Positions 53,761-64,000 of a stretch of 64,000 bases of DNA are shown piece by piece. The DNA comes from Hyphodiscus hymeniophilus (lineage: Eukaryota; Ascomycota; Leotiomycetes; Helotiales; Hyphodiscaceae). Below the pieces are notes generated by a model, which was given only the letters and a program-made list of their open reading frames with translations, was not told the DNA's origin and ran no database searches. Within the stretch, counting starts at the first letter, position 1. Each line of letters opens with the position of its first letter. The stretch lies in NCBI GenBank assembly GCA_016508695.1, contig VNKQ01000003.1, positions 248,001 through 312,000 on the forward strand, given 5' to 3'. The position numbers and the translations under genes were made by a program.

Positions 53761-56341
53761 TTCCAAAAATCATCTTCGTTTTCTGGTTCTTGATTTCGTA
53801 CTATAGATTATCTTCATAAGATCCGGGACCGATTGGGACTCGCTTAACCCCTATTGCAAAGTGGACTGGCGGGATATTGGTCCTGCTTTGCAGTAACATC
53901 TCATGCGCATCACCCAGACATTGACGTTGAGAACATATTTGGAATGTGGTGTTGGCGTATATTTGACATCGAGCATTCAGGATTTGTATTTGGAATTTGG
54001 CTGCTGTTTTAAGCACGTGATTGTGCCTTAACTCCAACGCTTACTTGACCGATCACCTTTTGGGAGTTGAAAATGATGCAAGACTACTTCCTATTGAGCT
54101 TCAGTAGAAGGAATAAAATCTTTGTATAAGAGGAAGCACACCTCAATAGCCGTGCGACCTTGTCACACGCAACAGATTCGTCGAAGACTGTCAATAGCTA
54201 CTAGCAGTTCACATATCATGTGAGATGTCTCTACCACCAGAATCCCAATATTGGCTAGACTGACTGAAAATTGACCTATGTAATTGATTATATAGTGTCT
54301 ATGAGACAGCAGCTAGACCTTTAATATTTTGACCAGCGTAAGTTTCCTGAAGGAAAAGGTCTGATTGCGTTTCAACCATGTGTTTGACGTGAATACTATT
54401 CTGGCACCCATGCTCCAGCAATCGATCCATTTCACCTTCTAGTAACATTGGATCCCACTCAAATAAAGAATCTGTAGTATGAAACCTGAGTCCACGATAA
54501 TTCTTGTTCCGTCGCCAAGACAGAAGCACTTCTAAATTGCTGCTCTTAGTACTTTATTCGAAATCCCCTTGCACATGGATCAGACCAGACTTACATGGTA
54601 CTGGATCGTACGACAGGCTCCGCTGCTAGTGTGGCGACATGAACAGTTCCGAGCGACTCAAGATCAGTCTTGTGCTGGATGGCAGTCATTTTCATTGATT
54701 TCACCGAGTTCTTCACTTTTAATTAGCTCAGTTCCAAAAAGGATTAATACCAGTACGATATGGTCGGCAAGGATTGGCGCAAAGAGAGGAGGTTGCAATA
54801 TCCAGACTAACCGACATTGAAAGCTTCACTTCATCTTTCTCAATGGCTGTAGAGACATTACGAAGACCCGAAACCGAGCATTGTAAGGCAAGTCCAAACG
54901 TTGTCGAACCAGGACGGCATGGAACATGAGGTTCATGGAGTCGAAGACCGTGGAGGCGCAAACAATCGGTATCGAGCTCATGAAGATCTTGATGTAGCTG
55001 TAGGAAGGTGAAGTTGTGAATTTGGCGGTGATGAAATTGTGTCCTGATGAATGTGGTAGACGGAGATAGTCTCGCAGCCTTGACAAATTGAAGAAGCTGT
55101 GAAGAGGCTGACATGATTGTAGTTGTCTAAACGATGCATGTATATGGAGAGAGTTGTTGGTGCTGGACGTGCCGCCCAAGTCGGTGAAAAGGTTACAATT
55201 ACGGGAAAAAATTCACTGTCTAGTGCGCATTAACGAAAAGAGCTGTGAATCATCGTAACAATAGTTCTGTTGTGATTGCTTTGGAAATGACCCGTCTTCA
55301 CTACCTATCACTTGAGCACAAAGGCTGCGAACTGCTGAGTGGGCAAAGAAGACAAGACAATCAGCATCATAAAACCCTTTCCAGCACATTGATAACATGA
55401 ATTTTTGTCAAGGAAAGGAGAACATGGCAATTTGGATCTACTCGAAGCGGTAAAGGATTACTCAGTAGGCACAAATCAGTCGTGTAAATTGAAGAGCCAT
55501 ACTTGATTAGATCCAATATGGTTGGTAATTTGAGCTTCATATCATCATATGGGCTTTTCAAAACTGACTGCTCCTTCTCTTGTACTAAGACTGTTAAACT
55601 TCCCGCTCCAGATCCAAATTGGTGCTGTCTCAAAATCTCCTCAGGTATAGTCAGAGTGACTGACAGATGAGAAGCCGGGTCATCAAACGTGGGAGAACTT
55701 GGACATCATTGATCAGTTTTACAATGGCGAATGGCACAAAGACCAAGGTAGAAATTTAAAATAGATCGATACAGCTCCTCAAAGAGCACACTCAAACAGG
55801 ATAATAGCTTGCAGCGTTAATAAGGATACCTGAAGGTACTTTACGGTGGGTTTGTTAGACAAGAAAAGAAGACATCGCGTGGCACACGAATGGATCAACC
55901 TCACTTTAACCTCTGTCCCTCGATATATGAATCTTCTATTCCAAAAGAGCTAAAAGCACACGCAAACCTGAAAGGGATAACCAGATGATCCGAGAGTCCC
56001 GAGTAGGAAAACCGAAGACCATGTTTCTGCGCTATATACTTCCATCCGAGGGATGAGCTCTTTGAGATTTTCGGTCGACCAGCCTCCTCATTGCCTCGGC
56101 AATGAGCATGGTGAGAAAAAGACTCGGGTATCTTTGTTAAATTCATGGCATGATACCAATGGACTTGACCGAGCTTACTCCCTAAAGCCTTTGAAAAGAT
56201 TAAGCGCCTGTATCCAAGTTGAACTTGACCCATCAGCACATTCGTCAACAGGAGGCCAACATCCTTTCTATACCACGGTTTTCAACCACCTCGGGGTAAC
56301 TTTGGCTATTCTTACGCACATGAAGTGATAGCACCAGATTT
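53761..56341. other. Gene-poor stretch with unresolved coding fragments
   Basis: Minus-strand open stretches at 54299-54529, 54728-55114 (128 codons) and 55367-55690 look coding in composition. The last reads FDDPASHLSVTLTIPEEILR and DDMKLKLPTILDLIKYGSSI. I could not join them by in-frame splice sites or find a family. They may be decayed members of the local fast-evolving gene set. Confidence 0.35.
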
Positions 56342-57362
56342 TCAAGCTAAGCCATTGCCTGGTAAGATGCCGAGTCGAAATCGAGGCTTGACGTGGTAGA
56401 ATGTTCGAGATCGGTTCCAAGGCGCAGGTTGTCGAACACCTGAAAAGAAAAGAGCTTCACTGTTAGCCTCTTGCATGGAGGCCGTAAACCCGCAGTCCGC
56501 GATAACACTCCACACATCCGAGCCTTGCTCGATAGGCTTATTCGAGGCGCGAAACCTCATCAAGTCAAGCACCATCTTCTGTAGCGAGCTGTTGGGAAGA
56601 GTGAGCTGACAGGTATACTGCATGTAAGACCATGGGACCTCATGGTTGTAGTACCAAAGGTTCTGATATGCGCAAGCTAGCTCGTCGACGACATTGTTTT
56701 GGAACTGTGGTGCGAGAAGATAGTCTCCCAAGATCCAAGCTTGAGTAAGTCGTTCGATTGACACCATACAGTCATCAACGGAGCGATATGCTTTGCTTTT
56801 CCAGTCGAAGATCGCGTCTTGAAAACCATAGAGGGTCATACCCGGTGTCGTGGGAGGCTCACTAGTAACGATCCCAGTATCCAGCCAATTTTTGAAGATA
56901 CACCATGGAGACAACATGAAGTCTAGCGTAACCTCCTGCTTGCAAAGCTCTTGCCAAGTTCCATCCAAACAGCGAAAGAAGTATTCGGAATGGTCAATGA
57001 GGGTGATACTGGGGACCATGGTGCTGTAGCCGTCATTCAAGGTGATTCTGATTTGTTTGGGAATTTTGTGGGTAAAGTATGAGGTAGGAATTCGAGTTGG
57101 TCCATTTTGACCATCACTGGTTCAAAAAGTTAGCAAAGTCAATATAAGGAGACCCCTCGACAGACAAATTCCAGCCTAACTCAAGCGTAATTAGCTGGGT
57201 GGGAGGGTGTAAAGCTGCAAGGTGAGCATCGTCGATGACTGAGTGCACACTCTCTGGTAGTACAACCGCCTCAGAAAAGGTTTGGTAGCGAGTACTATTG
57301 ATTCCATCAGCTCTCTTCGGCATGCCGTTTGTGGTCAATAACGTACTTGTCGACGCCAACAT
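56342..57362 (-). CDS. BTB/POZ-like domain protein (first of three)
   Basis: Probable 316-residue protein. The main exon (57047-56342) opens with ITLNDGYSTMVPSITLIDHS and EYFFRCLDGTWQE, the beta-strand and helix start of a fungal BTB/POZ domain. FKNWLDTG and LTQAWILGDYLLAPQFQNNV follow, as in BTB proteins where a helix pair ends with residues sensing the chain. The N-terminal exon (57362-57118) is less certain; it joins through a 70-base intron with a weak GTGATG donor that keeps the frame. BTB domains mediate protein pairing and often recruit cullin-3 ligases. The partner is unknown. Confidence 0.6.
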
Positions 57363-58282
57363 TGTTGGATGGCACACAAGAGCTCTGAGTGGAGCCGCTG
57401 ACTTGAAGTACTGCAGTGGCCCTTATCATTTGATGGACAAGGCTTTCGTCGATCTCTTCCGTTGTGGAAGTGTTGTTGGGTTTTGTCTTGTATTTATACA
57501 TTGTTGTTTCGCTGTAGCTGTTGTGTTCAAATTCGACAGTTGCAAGAATATTTCGAAGCCATCGTGGCTGACGTAAAACTATACAAGAGCGTATGACGGT
57601 ATGAGTCAAATGTTGGCCCATAAAGTGAATGATAGACCAACTGAGGTCTAATAAAAGTGAGTGGTGAATCTGAAATTGGGAGGAGAAAGCCAGCCAGACA
57701 AGTCTGCTCTATTCAAGTTACTTACACTACTGCTAAGAGGGGAACTCGGGGAAGTCTCGCGCTTTGCTAAAAGTTGTCCATAACAGTCTCGTAGTGTAAA
57801 TTTGTATTTTATCTTTCTATTACACTTTCAACGTTTTTTGGGAAGAGGGGGCGGAATCCTCCCAAAACTCCAAGAAGGAAATGCCTCAGACTCCAGTACC
57901 CATATCCCAATAGAAATCAGAAATGAACCTAACAGAAAACCAGGAAGTTAGACTTCTATAGAAGTATGAAGACAACATAACTGTGCTAAACCAAGCAAAG
58001 CAGATCCTGATTATCATCCGGGTTCCGTTGTCTACAATAAACTATTATGATAAGAGACAAAAACATCAGTGCTTAAAGTCTCCCACTCCATATTCCCCAA
58101 AGTCCCTAGCCTGTATTTCTTGATTTTCCCAAAGTAATAAGGTCAAACACATTAACTGTAAACCTGGCACGTTAGCCAAGTGGTCTAATGTTGATACCCC
58201 GACATGCAATTCCATCAAGATCAGGACTCACCGCAATCCAACTCACCTTTGCTGATGCTACCATCGAAAGCAGGTTCACTGT
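57363..58282. other. Intergenic region between BTB genes
   Basis: An open minus-strand frame at 57307-57621 overlaps the first BTB gene and is not credible. An A-box-like TTAGCCAAGTGG at 58173-58184 is not part of a foldable tRNA. No other feature. Confidence 0.4.
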
Positions 58283-59613
58283 CTACAATTCTCCTGTCGA
58301 AACCCATAGTTCCCTCGGCAATCCCTTAACGCACCATCCATCCTGGCATGGGGATCGCATTGGACCCTTCGGATGCTCATGATAAGTCGAGGACCCTCGT
58401 GCTGCCACACAAAGTGCACCCCCTCTGCCCAATTTGGTCTGTTCTATCGTAACTGCCACAGTAGCCTCGTAAATCTCTTCTGGAATATATCTTTGATCCT
58501 TTGCGTGGCCAAGAATGTGTTCAGGCACACGTTCCTCAAGCATGTCAACCACCAATCGACGGAGGGCGTTCATCGGTGTAGTATTATTAGTGATATAATG
58601 TAAGTTGTATAACGGAACGGAGTGCAATTCGTTGAAATTGACATAGGTACTGAATATCATATCGATTATAGTATTTTGGAATCCAGGAGCATGGAAATAG
58701 ACGCCAAGGAAATAGCATTCGATGAGATTTGCAAGGCGTGGATCGTATTCGGCTTCAAAGATTCCTTCGTAACTAGCAAATTTGTAAACCGAAGAGGATG
58801 TTTGTTTGTAGCGGATATGATGGATACGATTTAGATCGTATAACGGATCAACGACCTCTTGTATCATCGAATGGGGAAGAAGATATGTAGTCCCTTCAAC
58901 GTGACCATGCTCAAGCCAATACTGGAATACAAGCATGGAATGAAAGTCCTGGGCTTGAATCCTGAAAACACCATAGTTACCCTCGACCCAGTTGCTATAT
59001 GGAGCCAGGCCTTTGAGGAAGTAATTCGAGGCTTTCTTGAGCTCTTTCGAATCGAATTTGAAGACGCGGCCATAGTCAAAAATAACAGTGATGACGGCGT
59101 GAGGGAAACCACCAGTGAGGTCTGTGGCTCTGCCTTCCTTTTGGTGAAGACCATTACTGTGGATTGGTAAATTCACTCCTTCGCGCTTAACTTTCCTAAA
59201 CGCAGATGAAATATTAGTACCAAAATTTAGTTATGTTTTGACCTGGTCTGGATTGTCCTTCAGGCTCTCTACAAAACTCGTAGCAAGCATTAGTGTCGAC
59301 AACGACATCAACATCGATATCGACATGGTCGTCGACAGATACAATATGGCAACAGTATAGGGAGAAAGCTAGAAACTTACTTGTCTAGTGGTTCTGAGTC
59401 AGAAATCGAATCAACGGCATCGTGGGTAAGTTGGTCCGTGCAGGAAGCAGTGATCTCTAAAGTGTGTTGAACGGCCGTATGAGTTTCGCTGCATCGTAGA
59501 AGAGAACGCTGGAATGCAGATTTATGATGGAGACCCTGGGAGTTGCAGCGAGGAGTCAAATCATAACCATCAAGTGCAGGCTTACGGACCCGAGGAGGTG
59601 TTCGGGAAGCCAT
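58283..59613 (-). CDS. BTB/POZ-like domain protein (second of three)
   Basis: 381-residue protein from exons 59613-59381 and 59195-58283. The 185-base intron (GTAAGT, GTTTAG) joins LDK to KVKREGVNLPIH in frame; the second exon alone would have to start at GTG. The N-terminal exon is Ser/Thr-rich without a domain. The second exon holds AVITVIFDYGRVFKFDSKEL and SNYFLKGLAPYSNW, then FQYWLEHGHVEG and LANLIECYFLGVYFHAPGFQ, the fungal BTB pattern of a strand-rich start and a late helix pair. The C-terminus is Gly/Arg-rich. The intron contains an odd VDID-type coding-like repeat at 59294-59338. Confidence 0.62.
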
Positions 59614-60928
59614 TTCTGTGGGTCCTTCTGGTATGTTGGTGAGTAGAGAGAGTTGCTGGAGAGTTGATTGCCAACAAACGGGATCGAGTTTCCGCAAACT
59701 GGGGAGAGCTCGAGGTGTAGTCTTAGTCTAAGTGTAGAGAGTTTTTGGAAAGAGTAGTGTAGAACTAAGGCGTCGTAGACAAAAATAGCAGCACACGTCT
59801 TGCTCTCTACGCGCTCGATGGGCTGGTTACCCTGGGAACTGCCCACATTCACTCGAAGACTTGAATGAATGGGGAGTGAGCTCTAAGCTGAGTCATTCAC
59901 GCTCGAGCTACATTTAAAGCCTTTGCTGTTTCCCTTCTCTAGTAAATGGACTTAGATGCGGCTTCATAATGGAACTTGAGGGCAGTACCTGGGTACCGTG
60001 TGAGCCTTTATCATCGGCAGCTTGAGTGGCTTGAGCCTTTCGAAACGAGCTGAATTATCAGAATGTTTCGTTGAGAGTTTGTTCTACATAAGAAGGCCTC
60101 CCCCAAAGAGATCCGAGGCTATCGAGTTCTACTCCAATACCGTCCTCTGTTTTCACTCGGACGACCTTGAAGAAGTAACGCAGGGAAGAACCTCAATCTG
60201 TAAGTTTTAGATGTGATAATTATATGATACGTATATAAGATATGGCAGTGAACGCTTCAACAGAAGCCTCCCTCTACTCCGGCTATGGTCTCTCCCCAAG
60301 TACTCATCAGAATAAAGCACATCTAATATAGTACAAGAACAGAAAAGCCAGTCCTAGTCTTTGGCTGATCATGTGGAGCATTCGTCACAACTAAAGCACA
60401 ATGACCTTGTATTTGCCGAAGTAAAACATTCAAGCACTGCTCGCTGAGACTAGCTTCCTTTTGATCTCGGTGGGAACACCCCATTATCTTTCATTGTTTG
60501 TGCCTAGTAATCCGCATTTGTTCTTTGTCTTGCAGCAATCGAAACAAAACTTTTCACATCAAATTGTATGCGGTTTGTCTGCTGCTTAGCAGAAGAAGAT
60601 TTTGTTGAAAGGAATCAAATGATATGGAAAAATGAAATCCACCTGATACTAAAGTTTGGCACCACGGTGAGAACTAATGGTGCTGTGGGCATATCCTTCA
60701 GCTCGGCAAAAAGGGGCCCAGAAGGCAATGGCAAAACCTCACGAATGTTGTATGCATGTCGAATCACAGTCTTAATTAGACAATTAGAGAGGCAAAATGT
60801 TTGAATGTTTGTTTTGTGTTCAACTTTTTCGACTTAGCTTCGCAGTGAATTCCAGCACCATGAGACAGCTTGTGAGCTTCTGAGGACGTGAGAATATCCT
60901 GCCTTATGACCTCCCATCTTGTTCTGTA
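59614..60928. other. Intergenic region of 1.3 kb
   Basis: No credible frame; a plus-strand frame at 60568-60804 has no start context or family. No repeat seen. Confidence 0.4.
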
Positions 60929-61809
60929 TCAATTGCCGATCTTTTGTTTCCGGAGCCAAGCTCTAGCCTTGGTGTACTTCTTGTATTCTGTGTCGGTCAT
61001 GAGAGCTTTCGAAGTGCAAGACAATCGGTGTGCCTCATCAGGGTGTTGGTGAAACGTACAAGGCTTCTGAACGATAACATCGATGGCCTTTTCTCCCGTG
61101 ATGCGCATGGAATTTAGTCGTGTAATATGGTCCAAGTAAAACATATGGTGACAAGGAAAATCACTATGCGTCTCTCGATATGTTCGGCTATCATAATCCT
61201 CATTGATCAGGGCGTGTTGGACAATGACCGAGCGTAGAGGCGATCCATCGGGGGTGTTATTGTAAATGTAGTTTACTACATCGGCGGGAGAACTTAGGAT
61301 TGTAGGACACTCTATATGATCGAAGTAGCACTTGAGCAGTCGATCAATGACGTTATTGCAGAAAGAAACGGAGCGGATCTCGTCCCCAAAAATGTAGCAC
61401 TTTATAAGCTGCAAAAATTGTGCATCGGCTGCTTCCTCTTTAGTGTCTTCATCATTGCCACGTATCTCAAGGAATTCTTCTGCGTTCTCAACATCTCCAG
61501 TGAGAAGCCAGGCAAGGAAGATACTGAACGTATCTGGGTCTCCTTCAGTAAGAACGACGGTGTTCGTTCTTCCACTCTCCCATCGATCGCTGCAAGCGGC
61601 TTTGAAGAACTCGGATTGTTCGCAGATGAGGTGCTTATGTACGAAGAACTTGGTTTTCTTGGCACCCACAACTACTTTGATGGGCGCAAAATGACTGGAC
61701 CTGTGACAGAGTCAGTCTTGGTGTTCAAGGAAGGCTCAAAAAGTGAAAAGTTGAGTGGGACATACTTTGAGATCTTTGCTCGTTTTGCAGGTGGCTCAGA
61801 CGAAGCCAT
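60929..61809 (-). CDS. BTB/POZ domain protein (third of three)
   Basis: 271-residue protein from exons 61809-61766 and 61700-60929. A 65-base intron with perfect GTATGT donor, CTGAC branch and CACAG acceptor joins KIS-K-SSHFAPIKVVVGA in frame. The short N-terminus has a basic nuclear-signal-like PPAKRAKISK. The BTB core is the clearest in the window: KVVVGAKKTKFFVHKHLICE, then SEFFKAACSDRWESG and DPDTFSIFLAWLLTGDVENA, with LIKCYIFGDEI and FCNNVIDRLL after it. Relatives are numerous in filamentous ascomycetes and act as adaptors, some perhaps for cullin-3 ligases; the target here is unknown. Confidence 0.75.
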
Positions 61810-64000
61810 TCTGAGCTGGTAACAGGGTGATATGACGATTGTGTAATTGTGTAATGGTTCCACCTTGGAGGGCTTAAAGTTGCTGCTTGGTGCTTGTATG
61901 CTAATCGCTCAGATGAATTCGATATCCAGGAGTTTTTCGACTTGAGAAGAGTTATGACTCTTCGTGTGTGAAGCGTTGCTGGTGAGTTGAAGTCGCAAAG
62001 GATAGTTGCGATGATGTGAGGTTTATCTTCCACCTGCACTCGAGTTTTTTGAAGCAACGAGAGAAGGAGGATTGCAACTCAGCCAATGAATGCAAAGGTG
62101 AAGTATGTATCGGAGTCAAGTGAATGAGGAGGGCAAGTTGTAGAAAAATAGGTCAGATTCACTGTTCACCTGCTCTGAGAAGATGCACGTGTCGACTGGT
62201 TGCGAAATACCGTTCAAGATTTGTGTCTTGTTTTTTTTGAGGATGGAGCAAATGACCTCGACTGATCCAAATACCCTCCTTTACTTTTGGTCTGTAATCT
62301 CTCTCAATATCTGGCTAAGAATTTTAGAAAAGCTTCAACGGCTATGATTGCTTAAGCTTTTGTCCAGAACTACAACAACCCTCTGATCTCAAGCACGAAA
62401 CAAATGGTCACAAACTACCTTCTTCCACAGTCATGCTCGCTGCCCTCTTTCAGATGCCAAAGACACCCGCAATGATGTCTCAACTGATAAATGGAAGCCA
62501 GTAATTTCACTTCCTAGTTGGTTTCCATACCAATATTGGCAACGGATGCTTAGAACTCCACTTCTGCCACCTTGGTACCATGAAGTGCGTTCCATCCCTC
62601 GGCGCAGTAGCAGCGAAATCGTACATCGCGATGCGTTGAAGGGGACATCTGGGGGACATACTGGTAATGGCCAAAATGTATTTGCGACAGATTGCAATAG
62701 AACGCTTCAAAGCTGCTGTTCGAAATTCACTTGAACAATCGCAGCTCGATTTACAGAAATGATAGCTTCGGCTAGGAAATACCTTCAAATGAGCAAGTGG
62801 GGAATGTTTGCTTTTTTTTTTCTTTTGCTTTTTTTTGTTAGTTTGACCAGGCACAGCACGTTCAAAGTCTTCTTTTTAAACTCCTCTCCTCTCCCATCAA
62901 TTCTTTCTCATCGAATAATTTCTCCCCATCTCGATCGATCGCTCCGCCTCTGACACGCTTCACAAAATTATCGCGACGCTTTCCAAGGCAGTCACGAAGA
63001 GTCGAACAATTGCACCTGCTACCGTGCCCGAAAACGAAACGACATTCAATTTTCGGCGGTTCGTCGCCAGTTGAATTAGGCATTGCTCGACTTCATGCCC
63101 AGAATGCGCAGAGAAGAAAGCTTGACCATCATCCCCCCTCCCGAAGTCGATGTTCCAACCCTTCTATCTTTCAGAGGCCTGGTTGCTGGTTCGAAGAGAT
63201 TCAGTACCAACGCTCCTTCAAGAAGGGAAGAACTCAATTTGAGGAGAAGAACTTAAGAAGCACACAGTCGACGCTGGATCAGACTCAATCCTCATTCCTC
63301 AGGGTACTAGCGCCTAATATCAACGCCTGGAATGACATTTCTTGGACGACTATTTAGCACTGGGAAAAGACAGGAAGGAAACGAAGCGACTTGAAAACAT
63401 GATTCCAGCTCTCAACAGAGACGATCGCATTCTTCGAGACGAGGTAATCTGATCACCATTCATTACGGGTATGAGAGATCCTTGATTTCGACCCCACAGT
63501 CTTTCCGAAGGTCCTGGAATCCTGGATGTACAGGGAGGAAATAGGCTACTCGTAGCGGTGCGACAATCAACAGGCATCAACGCTGTACTCTTCATTCGTG
63601 CGGGTGGTATCAGGTGGACATCATGGATAAGTCATCCTGGCTAGGCCTCAAGATTGGTATCTCATGGACGCTCAGGCCTACTATCAATTGCTCTAAGCTG
63701 GTGTGGATCGTTCTGAGGATTTCAAGACCCAGTACATTATTTTCAGCTCGTGTTCATGAGGCCTCTAGTGCGGTTCTGCTGAATGAGTCTCTGTTACGTT
63801 TAGTTTCCCTAACTGTGGATTTCAAAGGACTATATCTCGAAGCCACAGCTGGCCTGTCAAATCTTCTCGATCATCCAAGTCTCCCAGTCAAACGGGACGA
63901 GGCTGAGAGCGCACCCCTCATTTCGCGTGTCTGAATTGAAGGACGAGATTGCCATTTTCCAGGGGGAACGGAAGCAGGGACAAAGTTGCACCAGAGCCGT
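61810..64000. other. Terminal 2.2 kb without a recognisable gene
   Basis: Plus-strand frames at 63010-63357 (115 codons) and 63614-63934 (106 codons) and the stretch between them are open in places, but I see no domain, signal peptide or coherent exon structure. They may be fragments of a gene or relic extending past the window. T-runs occur near 62812-62837. Confidence 0.35.

Noticed and set aside
58165..58260. A-box-like TTAGCCAAGTGG suggesting a second tRNA gene on the plus strand
   Set aside because: No complementary acceptor 3' strand, no B box and no foldable anticodon arm could be found downstream, even allowing inserts.
61316..61822. 168-codon plus-strand open frame
   Set aside because: It is antisense to the third BTB gene, whose domain and splice signals are clear.
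1..64000. CRISPR arrays, bacterial operons, phage or transposase genes
   Set aside because: The window is fungal nuclear DNA; no spaced repeat array, transposase, reverse transcriptase or terminal inverted repeat could be recognised.

Overview
This window comes from the nuclear genome of a filamentous ascomycete. Short GT-AG introns of roughly 45-70 bases with CTRAY-like branch sites interrupt most genes. The proteins include a fungal Zn2Cys6 regulator, GH55 and GH76 wall enzymes, a kinesin-8, a Vta1 protein and several BTB/POZ proteins. Lone, degenerate RNase III-like proteins and BTB expansions suggest a leotiomycete (Helotiales-like) genome. That placement is inferred from recalled family resemblance, not from a search.

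Layout. 0-24 kb is mixed and partly accessory. It holds an amidase, the exon-junction-complex protein Y14, a flavin monooxygenase, an unusual tRNA-Leu(CAG) gene, a small secreted protein, a secreted FAD-linked (BBE-type) oxidase converging on a Zn2Cys6 regulator, a protein resembling the N-terminal domains of fungal NLRs with a prion-like tail, a GH76 mannanase-like enzyme, a KDEL receptor, a short RNase III-like protein and a secreted RNase T2. 25-51 kb is mostly housekeeping: kinesin-8, a second RNase III-like protein, ribosomal protein uL14 (L23), the histone deacetylase Rpd3, the proteasome deubiquitinase Rpn11, a GH55 glucanase, a phytanoyl-CoA dioxygenase-like protein, the exosome subunit Rrp41/Ski6, an HDEL-tailed protein disulfide isomerase and the ESCRT-related Vta1 (one apparent single-base frameshift). 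51-64 kb is gene-poor and looks fast-evolving. It has two unrecognised proteins, a 4x16-bp tandem repeat and three BTB/POZ-like genes on the minus strand, and nothing recognisable in the last 2 kb.

The most striking observation is the tRNA-Leu(CAG) gene at 6129-6296. Besides the usual fungal intron after position 37, it carries a 54-base insert in the T loop that begins GTGAGT, contains CTAAT and ends AAAG, as a spliceosomal intron does. Removing both inserts leaves a fully paired tRNA-Leu with a discriminator A. The insert splits the Pol III B box, and a second GGTTCGA sits in the variable arm.

Functional links: the KDEL receptor and the HDEL-tailed PDI belong to the same ER retrieval route. 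Two CAGAGTG motifs resembling unfolded-protein elements lie in the PDI promoter. Y14, Rrp41, Rpn11, Rpd3 and uL14 are core RNA, protein and chromatin machinery. Exon boundaries were worked out by eye from splice signals, reading frame and family conservation.
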